This document shows, piece by piece, positions 57,383 through 64,000 of a DNA stretch of 64,000 nt (positions within the stretch are counted from its first letter, which is position 1; every line of letters begins with the position of its first letter). The notes beneath the pieces were generated by a model. That model was given only the letters and a program-made list of their open reading frames with translations, was not told the origin of the DNA and did not search any database. Source of the stretch: RHKX01 sp963823565 (GTDB lineage Bacteria > Actinomycetota > Thermoleophilia > Solirubrobacterales > 70-9); contig CAWGLR010000003.1 of NCBI GenBank assembly GCA_963823565.1, forward strand, positions 1 to 64,000. Direction: 5' to 3'. The translations under genes were made by a program, and so were the position numbers.

Positions 57383-58386
57383 TGCTCGAGGTGACGACCC
57401 TCGGCTGGGCGCTGACGATCGGCGTCATCGCGATCGCCTTCGCGGTCGACCTGCTCGCAGCGCGCGTCCGCCCGCACGAGGTCGGCTTCAAGGAGGCGGT
57501 GATCGTCTCGATCCTCTACACGCTGCTCGCGGTCGCCTTCGGCGGCGTCTTCTGGCACTACGCCGGCAGCGACTTCGGCACCGAGTACTTCGCCGGCTAC
57601 CTCGTCGAGCGGTCGCTGTCGATCGACAACCTGTTCGTCTTCGCGATCATCCTCGCGACCTTCGCGGTCCCGATCAAGCAGCAGAACACGGCCCTGACGT
57701 TCGGCATCCTCGCGGCCCTCCTCCTCAGGATCGTCTTCATCGTCGCCGGCGTCGCGCTGATCAACGCGTTCTCGTTCATGTTCCTGCTGTTCGGGCTGCT
57801 CCTGCTCTGGACGGCGATCCAGCTCTACCGGCACCGCGACGAGGACCCCGACATCGAGGACAACGTGCTCGTCAGGGTCGCGCGCCGCTGGTTCCCGGTC
57901 ACCGACCGCTACCACGGCGACAGGCTCTTCTCGAGGGAGAACGGAAAGCGCGTGATCACGCCCCTGCTGCTCGTCCTGCTCGCGATCGGCGGCACCGACC
58001 TGCTCTTCGCCCTCGACTCGATTCCCGCCGTCTTCGGGGTCACCCAGGAGGGCTACATCGTCTTCGTGGCGAACGCGTTCGCCCTCCTCGGCATGCGGCC
58101 GCTGTACTTCCTCGTCACGGGCCTGCTCGACCGTCTCGTCTACCTCTCGACGGGGCTCGCCGTGATCCTCGGCTTCATCGCGATCAAGCTGATCCTGCAC
58201 TGGGCGCACGAGACCTGGGACGGCGTGCCCGAGGTCTCGACGGTGGCCAGCCTCGGCGTCATCGTCATCGTCCTCGCGGTGGCGACGATCGCGAGCGTCA
58301 TCAAGGTCCGCCGCGACCCGACCGCGAGGGCGCACGCCGGCCGGGTCAGCCTGCGGGACGAGCGGAAGCCCGAGGCGGAGGGCTGA
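57382..58386 (+). CDS. TerC/Alx-family integral membrane protein
   Basis: 334 residues, seven to nine transmembrane helices. Family signatures: VERSLSIDNLFVFAIILATF, HRDEDPDIEDNVLVRVARRW FPVT, LLVLLAIGGTDLLFALDSIPAVFGVTQE and NAFALLGMRPLYFLVTGLLD, with intramembrane acidic residues that bind the metal. Members (Alx, MeeF, TerC) export manganese or protect from tellurite. No yybP-ykoY riboswitch is recognised in the short leader. The tail is charged. Confidence 0.92.
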   Translation: MLEVTTLGWALTIGVIAIAFAVDLLAARVRPHEVGFKEAVIVSILYTLLAVAFGGVFWHYAGSDFGTEYFAGYLVERSLSIDNLFVFAIILATFAVPIKQQNTALTFGILAALLLRIVFIVAGVALINAFSFMFLLFGLLLLWTAIQLYRHRDEDPDIEDNVLVRVARRWFPVTDRYHGDRLFSRENGKRVITPLLLVLLAIGGTDLLFALDSIPAVFGVTQEGYIVFVANAFALLGMRPLYFLVTGLLDRLVYLSTGLAVILGFIAIKLILHWAHETWDGVPEVSTVASLGVIVIVLAVATIASVIKVRRDPTARAHAGRVSLRDERKPEAEG

Positions 58387-58452
58387 GGCGGGCAACCGCC
58401 GACCTGCTGGGGTCACTGAGTTCGAGATGACGAACTGAGCGACCCCCGTAGT

Positions 58453-58802
58453 CCCGGACGAGCCGGGATGGCGAGGGCCGGAATCGAACCAAAGCGAGGC
58501 GGGACGCCGAGCGGCTGGAGCCGGTTCGATCCCGGACGAGCCGGGATGGCGAGGGCCGGAATCGAACCAAAGCGAGGCGGGACGCCGAGCGGCTGGAGCC
58601 GGTTCGATCCCGGACGAGCCGGGATGGCGAGGGCCGGAATCGAACCAAAGCGAGGCGGGACGCCGAGCGGCTGGAGCCGGTTCGATCCCGGACGAGCCGG
58701 GATGGCGAGGGCCGGAATCGAACCAAAGCGAGGCGGGACGCCGAGCGGCTGGAGCCGGTTCGATCCCGGACGAGCCGGGATGGCGAGGGCCGGAATCGAA
58801 CC
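58453..58802. repeat. 78-bp tandem array carrying the 3' end of tRNA-Phe
   Basis: Four identical, directly adjacent 78-bp units start at 58453, 58531, 58609 and 58687; a fifth starts at 58765 and merges into the real tRNA-Phe at 58802 (minus strand). Each unit holds, on the minus strand, the last 21 bases of tRNA-Phe, then a CCCGG-CTCGT-CCGGG hairpin, then a 39-base filler. 78 is divisible by three, so open frames with 26-residue repeats run through on both strands. The design recalls the tyrT repeats of E. coli. Confidence 0.95.
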
Positions 58803-58853
58803 GGCGACACCACGATTTTCAGTCGTGTGCTCTACCAACTGAGCTACCTCGCC
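58781..58853 (-). tRNA. tRNA-Phe (GAA)
   Basis: 73 bases on the minus strand: acceptor GGCGAGG/CCTCGCC with discriminator A (58781), D arm GCTC-AGTTGGTA-GAGC, anticodon loop CTGAAAA with GAA at 58820-58818, T arm CCGG-TTCGATT-CCGG. No encoded CCA. The 3' end is followed by the 78-bp tandem array. Confidence 0.96.
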
Positions 58854-58872
58854 CGCGGGGCGGGAAGGCTAG

Positions 58873-59061
58873 ATGATCGCGGGCCCCCTCAGTGGCGAGA
58901 AACGGGACGAGGGGCCCGAAACCCCCCGGCGAGGCGGGCGGCCGCGGGGCGAGGTCGCCGCGGATCAGCGCGGTCCCGCCCTGGCCGACCGCTACGGCCT
59001 GCAGCTGGACCCGGAGTCGCTCCCCGGCCTCTGCGAGCGTTTCGGCGTCAGCTTCCGTTGA
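58873..59061 (+). CDS. Short protein of unknown function
   Basis: 62 residues; ATG 58873 has GGAAGG close upstream. The first half is Arg/Gly/Pro-rich and may not be real, but the end (LADRYGLQLDPESLPGLCER FGVSFR) reads like a genuine C-terminal helix of a larger protein. It could be a remnant; no family identified. Confidence 0.35.
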   Translation: MIAGPLSGEKRDEGPETPRRGGRPRGEVAADQRGPALADRYGLQLDPESLPGLCERFGVSFR

Positions 59062-59118
59062 GCTGCGGTGACCGGCGGCGTCCTGCGGGGCGTCGCCGGT
59101 CACCCGCCCTCGTGCGCG

Positions 59119-59580
59119 TCAGCCGAGGCGCGGCACCCGCATCGAGATCTCGCCGTCGCATGTCTCGAGCCCCGCCTGGGGGACGAGGACGGCGACGTCG
59201 GCGATCGGCCGGCCGTGGCGGAAGTTGAGCGTCACGGTGACGTCGCCGTCGCGCCCGTTGCTGGAGACGCTGAAGTTGCGGCGGTACCGCGCGTTGCGGC
59301 CGACCCGTCCACCGCTCAGGTTGGAGCCGTCGAAGTAGCGCGTGTACTCCTCGCCCGTGTCGTCGTTGACGCAGCTGATCGGCATCGTGAAGTAGAGCCG
59401 TCTGACGTGCCGATCCGCGATCTTGAAGGCGATCGATCGGTTCCCGGCCTGCTTGCCGTAGTTGCCGTCGCGAACTCGCGGCGGGTGGTTGCGGTCGGCC
59501 CCCGCGAGGGTGGCTCCGGCGCTCAGCGCGACAGCCGCGGCGACAGCGAGGGGGACGATTACTCTGACTTGGTGCAGCAT
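59119..59580 (-). CDS. Secreted protein of unknown function
   Basis: 153 residues. Signal peptide (VRVIVPLAVAAAVALSAGATLA), then a beta-rich domain (VRDGNYGKQAGNRSIAFKIA, VRRLYFTMPISCVNDDTGEE, DVTVTLNFRHGRPIADVAVL) with two cysteines (ISCVND and LETCDG) that could form a disulphide. GNRSIAFKI..HVRRLYF..P is a pattern I have seen in exported actinobacterial proteins. No enzymatic site. Confidence 0.72.
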   Translation of the reverse strand: MLHQVRVIVPLAVAAAVALSAGATLAGADRNHPPRVRDGNYGKQAGNRSIAFKIADRHVRRLYFTMPISCVNDDTGEEYTRYFDGSNLSGGRVGRNARYRRNFSVSSNGRDGDVTVTLNFRHGRPIADVAVLVPQAGLETCDGEISMRVPRLG

Positions 59581-59660
59581 GCGGTTCCTTTCGGCGCAGA
59601 GGCACCGAATCCCTGCCGCCGCAGGACGCGACTGCCAACACCTCGCTCCGAGGGGACGGG

Positions 59661-59784
59661 CGCCCTCGCCTCCGACGACGGCAGCTACATGACCGGCGCC
59701 GTCGTGCCGGTGACCGGCGGCAAGCCGATCCTCGAGCTAGGGGCGTCCTCGTCCGGCGGCCGCTTCCGGCGCGATTCGTGCTGA
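59661..59784 (+). pseudogene. C-terminal remnant of a short-chain dehydrogenase
   Basis: The frame reads ALASDDGSYMTGAVVPVTGG followed by KPILELGASSSGGRFRRDSC, stop. LASDDxSYxTGxVxPVxGG is the usual end of SDR enzymes; nothing upstream carries the catalytic or cofactor motifs. The fragment lies between a divergent secreted-protein gene and the YhaM-like gene, and marks an old deletion. Confidence 0.7.
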
Positions 59785-59868
59785 CTTCCGCGCGAAAGAG
59801 TGAAAATCCCTGCAAATCGGCCCGCTTTGAGCTGAATCCGCCGCCCGAGGCTTTACCGTCGATCGGGC

Positions 59869-60885
59869 GTGGACGGACTGCAGGCACAGCTCGGTGAGGC
59901 TCCCGGCGAGGCCGGGCCGCCGCCGCATCGCGAGCTCGCCGGACTCCGTGACGGCGAGCGCGTCGAGTGCTGCTACGTCGTCCGCGATCGAAGCCGCCGG
60001 CCGACCAAGCGCGGCGGCGAGTGGCTGGCGCTCAAGCTCGCCGACCGCTCGGGAAGCGTGAGCGGCAAGTGCTGGGAGGACATCGAGGTTCGCTTCAAGG
60101 CGGCTGAGCCCGGGACCATCGTCCGCATCACAGGGCGCTTCGAGTGCAGTCCCCAGTGGGGCGACTCGCTGATCGTCGAGGCGATCGCGCCCGCCGCCGC
60201 GGGCGAATACGACGCGTCGATGCTGCTGGAGTGCTCGCCGGTGCCGCTCGAGCGCATGGAGGAGGACCTCGCCGCGCTCCTGGACACGATCCAGAACCGC
60301 GACTTGCGGACCCTGCTGGACCGGTTCTTCGACCACTCCTCGCCGCAGTGGGAGCGCTTCCGCGATGCGCCGGCGGCCAAGCACTACCACCAGGCCTACC
60401 GGCACGGACTGCTCGAGCACACGCTCTCCGTGGCGCAGGGAGTCAGCGCCGCGGCCGCCTTCTTCCCGGGTATCGATCGCGAGGTCGCCGTCGCCGGCGC
60501 GCTGCTGCACGACATCGGCAAGCTCGAGGCCTACAACGACAACCCGCTGGCGATCGACATGACCGACCTCGGGAAGCTGATCGGCGAGATCCCGCTCGGC
60601 TACTACCGCGTGCGCCGCGAGATCGACTCGATCGAGGGCTTCGACCCCGACCTCGGATGGGCGGTCCTGCACATCGTCCTCTCCCACCACGGGACGCTCG
60701 AGCACGGCTCGCCGGTCGTCCCCGCGACCCGCGAGGCGACGCTCGTCCACGCGATGGACAACCTCGGCGGCAAGCTCGGCAGCTTCGACCGCATCGAGCG
60801 GACGCTGGCCGAGGGCCAGGCCTGGTCGGGGTTCGACCGGGGGATAGACGGCAGCGCCTACTTCAAAGACCGCCGGGCGGCCTGA
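59869..60885 (+). CDS. YhaM-like 3'-5' exoribonuclease (OB fold plus HD domain)
   Basis: 338 residues from GTG. OB-fold nucleic-acid-binding domain at about 30-115 (VVRDRSRRPTKRGGEWLALK LADRSGSVSGKCWED), then HD domain: HHQAYRHGLLEHTLSVAQG, VAGALLHDIGKLEAY, LSHHGTLEHGSP and TREATLVHAMDNLGGK. The HD metal residues (H..HD..D) are intact. YhaM of Bacillus degrades RNA and DNA from the 3' end. The terminator hairpin begins at its stop codon. Confidence 0.9.
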   Translation: MDGLQAQLGEAPGEAGPPPHRELAGLRDGERVECCYVVRDRSRRPTKRGGEWLALKLADRSGSVSGKCWEDIEVRFKAAEPGTIVRITGRFECSPQWGDSLIVEAIAPAAAGEYDASMLLECSPVPLERMEEDLAALLDTIQNRDLRTLLDRFFDHSSPQWERFRDAPAAKHYHQAYRHGLLEHTLSVAQGVSAAAAFFPGIDREVAVAGALLHDIGKLEAYNDNPLAIDMTDLGKLIGEIPLGYYRVRREIDSIEGFDPDLGWAVLHIVLSHHGTLEHGSPVVPATREATLVHAMDNLGGKLGSFDRIERTLAEGQAWSGFDRGIDGSAYFKDRRAA

Positions 60886-60910
60886 GGACGGCGATACCGG
60901 CGCGTCCTCA
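60883..60910 (+). terminator. Hairpin terminator at the YhaM-like gene stop
   Basis: TGAGGACG (60883-60890, containing the stop TGA) pairs with CGTCCTCA (60903-60910) around a 12-base loop. It has no T-tract. Confidence 0.65.
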
Positions 60911-61052
60911 TCGGCTCACGGCCCCAAATCGCGGCGCTCGATGTACCGATCCGGACGTGATCCGTCAGCTTTCGTACATCCACCCGTCTTCTCGGCGATG
61001 ACCAGCTCGCGGGACCGCACCCGCCGGGGACGCGGCTACCGCCCTGGGGTGG

Positions 61053-61373
61053 CTACTGGAATCTCTCGGCGCACTGCTGCATCTTCGACGTGTCCGGCTG
61101 GACCCGCTGGACGCAGTGGAGAAGCCGCTCGGCCTGGCGCTGGTCCTGGCCGTCGAGGCCGGCCTGGCTGATCTGCTTCTGGATGTCGCCGAAGTCGCCC
61201 TTCCGGATGTCGCTGACGCTGACGTCGCCGAGGCCGATGTCGTCGAACGAGTTGCTGATCGTGTCGTTGACGCTGTCGAAGGCGTTGTTGGTCGTGTCGA
61301 GGATCGGCTTGACGAAGAACAGGTAGACCGCGCCGAGCACGAGCAGGGTGGTCACCAGACCGATCAGCCGCAT
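61053..61373 (-). CDS. Small membrane-anchored protein
   Basis: 106 residues from ATG 61373 (MRLIGLVTTLLVLGAVYLFFV). One N-terminal membrane helix, then a Ser/Asp-rich stretch with coiled propensity (NNAFDSVNDTISNSFDDIGL) and a C-terminal helix with two cysteines (LLHCVQRVQPDTSKMQQCAE). ATG 61394 would add seven residues. I associate this architecture with Thermoleophilia hypothetical proteins. It is back-to-back with the WYL regulator gene. Confidence 0.65.
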   Translation of the reverse strand: MRLIGLVTTLLVLGAVYLFFVKPILDTTNNAFDSVNDTISNSFDDIGLGDVSVSDIRKGDFGDIQKQISQAGLDGQDQRQAERLLHCVQRVQPDTSKMQQCAERFQ

Positions 61374-61520
61374 GGCTAGGTTCTCAGCGAACACAGTCGT
61401 GAATCTAACTGGTTGTGCGGCTGCGATGGGCGCGCCGAAGGCTCACAGGAGCGCGCAAACTCCGTGAATCCCCGCAGGTCCGCGGCTTGCGCCCCGGGTG
61501 CGGCATCTATCCTCCGCCGC

Positions 61521-63569
61521 GTGGCGAAGGACACCGAGAAGCTGATCCGCCAGCTCTCCCTGATCTCCTTCCTGATGGCGAACCGCCGGCCCGTGTCGGC
61601 GCTCGAGATCAAGCAGGAGGTGGAGGGCTATTCCTCGATGAACGAGGACGCGTTCGCGCGCCGGTTCTACGCCGACCGCGCGGAGCTCGAGAGCCTCGGC
61701 ATCGCGCTGAAGGTCGACAAGCCGAGCGAGGGCTTCCTCGAGTCCGAGCTCTACGCGCTGCCGCCGGAGAACTACTACCTGCCGGCGATCGAGTTCACCG
61801 ACGGAGAGCTCGCCGCGCTGCGCACCGCCCTGGCGCTGCTCGACGGGCAGTTCGCCTATGCGGAGCCGCTGCGGCTCGCGCTCCAGCAGGTGTCGTGGGG
61901 ACGCAAGAGCCCGCTGAACGGGACCGAGAACGCGCCGATCGAGATGGCGATGACGGCGTCGGCCGGCGGCCGTGAGCTGTCGCAGCGGCTGGCGAAGATC
62001 GAGACCGCGATCTCGCGGCGCAAGACGATCCAGTTCCGCTACTACACGATGGAGCGCGACGAGACCTCGGACCGCAAGGTCGATCCCTACCACCTCGTCT
62101 TCCGCTCCGGCCAGTTCTATTTGATCGGCTATGCGCACGAGCGCGACGCCGTGCGCGTCTTCAGGCTCTCGCGGATCCAGGGCAAGGTCTCCTACGCGAG
62201 CAAGGCCGAGCACGACTTCAGCCCGCCCGAGAGCTTCGACCGCCACGACTACGGCTCGCGCGCCGACTGGCAGATGGGGCAGGTCGCGGGGACGGCGCGG
62301 ATCTTCCTCCGCGACCGGATCGACTGGCTCGTCGAGCGCGACTACGGCGAGTTCGGGCAGATCGAGCCGGCGCGCAACGGCGATGTGCGCGGCGCCAAGG
62401 GGTCGGTGTTCGAGACCGAGTTCGCATCCTCGCGCCAGCTCGTCGCCTGGCTGCTCGGCTGGCGGCAGAACGCGCAGGTTCTCGAGCCGGCCGAGCTGGC
62501 CGAGGAGGCCGAGGAGCGCCGCGAGCTGCTCCGCTCCCGACACTCCAGCGACTTCCGGACGGCCAAGCCGGTCGGCAGCCCCGCGGTCGCCGACGCTGAG
62601 CGCCGCAGCCGCTCCAATGGCAAGGCCGAAACCGTCATCCGCCCCGAGCGGTTCGCGCGCCTCGTCACGCTGGCGGGGATGATGATCGACGCGGCGCGCA
62701 ACGACCGCAAGCTCCACACCGCCGACGTCTGCGAGGAGCTCGGGATCACCGCCAAGGAGCTCGAGGGCGACATCGACGTGCTCAACGTCGTCAACTTCGG
62801 CGGCGGCACCTACGTCCTCTACGCCGAAATCGTCGGCGACGAGATCGAGGTCGACCCCGAGGCCTACGGCGACAGCTTCGCCCGCCCGGCCCGGCTCCTC
62901 CCGCTCGAGGCGAAGGCGCTCGTCGCCGCCATCGACTTCTTCGGCGACCACCTCCCGCAGGAGGGGCTCGACACCGCCCGGCAGAAGATCGTCGACGCGC
63001 TCGGGCACGACCCGTCGAAGGAGGGGCTGCAGATCACGATCGAGCGCGACGAGCCGGAGATCGTCAGCGCGGTCAACGACGCGATCGCCGCCCGGCAGGT
63101 GTTGCGGATCAAGTACTACAAGGAGAACGAGGACGAGTTCACGACCCGCGAGATCGAGCCCTACCGGCTCGCCCGCGGCCCGGAGGGCTGGTACGTCGGC
63201 TGCCGCGACCGCAAGCGCGACGGCGTTCGCCACTTCCGCCTTGACCGGACGAAGGAGGCCGAGTCGACCGGCGAGACCTTCGAGCGCGCCGAGGAGGTAG
63301 AGGCGCGGCTCGACGCCCAGCGCTGGCTCAGCGAGGGCGAGGTAACCGACGCCCGCGTCGCTCGCGTCTGGGTCTCGCCCGAGCGCGCGCGCTGGGTGCG
63401 CGAGGAGCGGACGGTCGTCGAGGAGCTGGCCGACGGCGCCCTGATCATCGAGATGCCGTTCGCCGGCACGTCCTGGCTCGTCCGCGAGGTGCTCAAGGGC
63501 GCCGGCGACATGGTCGTGATCGAGCCCGACGACGCGCGCGAGGCGGTCCTCGCCGCCGTCTCCGACTGA
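61521..63569 (+). CDS. pafBC: Fused PafBC-like WYL-domain transcription regulator
   Basis: 682 residues from GTG 61521. Two halves of the same design. First: HTH (LIRQLSLISFLMANRRPVSA), then the WYL domain (about 175-265; KTIQFRYYTMERDETSDRKV, PYHLVFRSGQFYLIGYAHER). Second: HTH region (about 375-430), then WYL (about 520-600; VLRIKYYKENEDEFTTREIE, LARGPEGWYVGCRDRKR). PafB and PafC are separate in mycobacteria and activate SOS-independent DNA-damage genes upon binding DNA ends or ssDNA; natural fusions exist. No proteasome genes are adjacent. Confidence 0.87.
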   Translation: MAKDTEKLIRQLSLISFLMANRRPVSALEIKQEVEGYSSMNEDAFARRFYADRAELESLGIALKVDKPSEGFLESELYALPPENYYLPAIEFTDGELAALRTALALLDGQFAYAEPLRLALQQVSWGRKSPLNGTENAPIEMAMTASAGGRELSQRLAKIETAISRRKTIQFRYYTMERDETSDRKVDPYHLVFRSGQFYLIGYAHERDAVRVFRLSRIQGKVSYASKAEHDFSPPESFDRHDYGSRADWQMGQVAGTARIFLRDRIDWLVERDYGEFGQIEPARNGDVRGAKGSVFETEFASSRQLVAWLLGWRQNAQVLEPAELAEEAEERRELLRSRHSSDFRTAKPVGSPAVADAERRSRSNGKAETVIRPERFARLVTLAGMMIDAARNDRKLHTADVCEELGITAKELEGDIDVLNVVNFGGGTYVLYAEIVGDEIEVDPEAYGDSFARPARLLPLEAKALVAAIDFFGDHLPQEGLDTARQKIVDALGHDPSKEGLQITIERDEPEIVSAVNDAIAARQVLRIKYYKENEDEFTTREIEPYRLARGPEGWYVGCRDRKRDGVRHFRLDRTKEAESTGETFERAEEVEARLDAQRWLSEGEVTDARVARVWVSPERARWVREERTVVEELADGALIIEMPFAGTSWLVREVLKGAGDMVVIEPDDAREAVLAAVSD

Positions 63570-63583
63570 GCGCGGGCGGGCCG

Positions 63584-64000
63584 GTGGCAGGCGACGAGGC
63601 GCCCCTGGCCGCGGCGCCCGGGGAGCGCGACCTCGTCCGGGTCCGTGCCGCGAACCCGGGACCGATGACCCTCACCGGGACCAACACCTACGTCGTCGGC
63701 CGCGATCCCGCCTGGGTCGTCGACCCGGGGCCGGCCGACGCCGAGCACCTCGAGCGCGTGCGCCGGGTCGCGGCGGAGCGCGGCGGGATCGGCGGCGTCG
63801 TCCTGACCCACTCGCACCTCGATCACAACGAGGGAGTGGAGGCGCTGGGAGGGGAGCTCCGCCACGGCGACGCGGACGGGGTTGATGAGATCGAGGCGCT
63901 CCTGGGGGGCGGGCATGCAGCAGGCAGCAAGCAGGAAGCGGCAATCGACGTCGGGCCATTTCGCGCCGTTCCGACGCCGGGGCACGCCCTCGACCACGTC
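63584..64000 (+). CDS. Metallo-beta-lactamase-fold hydrolase, 5' part
   Basis: The gene begins at GTG 63584, 15 bases after the WYL gene stop, and runs off the window. MBL features: TLTGTNTYVVGRDPAWVVDPG, the zinc motif LTHSHLDHNEGVEAL (HxHxDH), and a later TPGHALDHV. It resembles LACTB2-type endoribonuclease/hydrolase proteins. About 18 residues between (LLGGGHAAGSKQEAAIDVG) are low-GC-coded and look inserted relative to the usual fold. Confidence 0.85.
   Translation, partial: MAGDEAPLAAAPGERDLVRVRAANPGPMTLTGTNTYVVGRDPAWVVDPGPADAEHLERVRRVAAERGGIGGVVLTHSHLDHNEGVEALGGELRHGDADGVDEIEALLGGGHAAGSKQEAAIDVGPFRAVPTPGHALDHV

Noticed and set aside
58453..58802. CRISPR array
   Set aside because: The units are contiguous and identical over all 78 bases with no variable spacers, and they contain tRNA sequence. 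No cas genes are present.
58346..58842. Open frames with 26-residue repeats through the tRNA-Phe array as genes
   Set aside because: They exist because 78 is a multiple of three. No ribosome-binding site or non-repeat domain supports translation; noted in the repeat entry instead.

Overview
The window is a chromosomal segment of a high-GC, Gram-positive-type bacterium. Many genes start with GTG or TTG, and stops and starts often overlap in NTGA junctions. Menaquinone-type genes, a PafBC-like WYL regulator and several small proteins of a style I associate with Solirubrobacterales point to Actinomycetota, probably class Thermoleophilia. That placement is inference from gene content; there is no rRNA here. 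I see no prophage, transposase or CRISPR array.

Layout. 1-9.1 kb is an accessory stretch: a cut-off ARPP-1-like gene, three PIN-type toxin-antitoxin pairs (240-871, 889-1538, 8265-8875), an HD hydrolase, a sigma factor / XRE / ImmA-IrrE operon whose protease is frameshifted, an odd protein with a lipoyl-like fold, and a secreted beta-propeller/PKD protein. 9.2-19.1 kb holds an alkyltransferase-like protein, a 14-TM exporter, two c-di-GMP enzymes, a cold-shock protein, a thioesterase, a YmdB-type phosphodiesterase and an ABC exporter. 19.2-21.5 kb has a secreted three-repeat cysteine protein and a sigma factor fused to an anti-sigma-like zinc domain, a membrane segment and a long Gly/Ser/Pro repeat tail. 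21.6-30.0 kb is a haem and respiratory block: hemB, a fused siroheme decarboxylase, hemL, a b6f-like quinol:cytochrome c reductase with a cytochrome c fusion, then menaquinone methyltransferase and polyprenyl synthase.

30-39 kb: an AbiEi/DUF559 protein, a zinc-ribbon protein, a dCTP deaminase interrupted by an apparent class 3 intein, a secreted beta-helix protein with two cupredoxins and a two-domain multicopper oxidase, then tatA and tatC. 39-44 kb: tRNA-Lys, a decayed epimerase, a nucleotide-sugar dehydrogenase, a RibD-type reductase, an RpiB-like isomerase and a dehalogenase. 44-50.7 kb: sucCD with a GNAT gene, an aminotransferase, a DtxR-type regulator, an SDR and a SHOCT protein. 50.8-57.2 kb: an FMN oxidase, a lipoprotein, a HAD phosphatase, a cupin, a divergent folP, an MrfA/Hrq1-like helicase and a broken reductase. 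57.4-64 kb: a TerC protein, a tRNA-Phe followed by four perfect 78-bp repeats carrying its 3' end, a YhaM-like nuclease, a fused PafBC-like regulator and a cut-off metallo-beta-lactamase-fold gene.

The most unusual items are the tRNA-Phe 3'-end tandem array, the Ala1 intein in dcd, the AhbA-AhbB fusion between hemB and hemL, the sigma/zinc-finger/repeat fusion, and two genes whose only plausible start is CTG inside a CTGA overlap.
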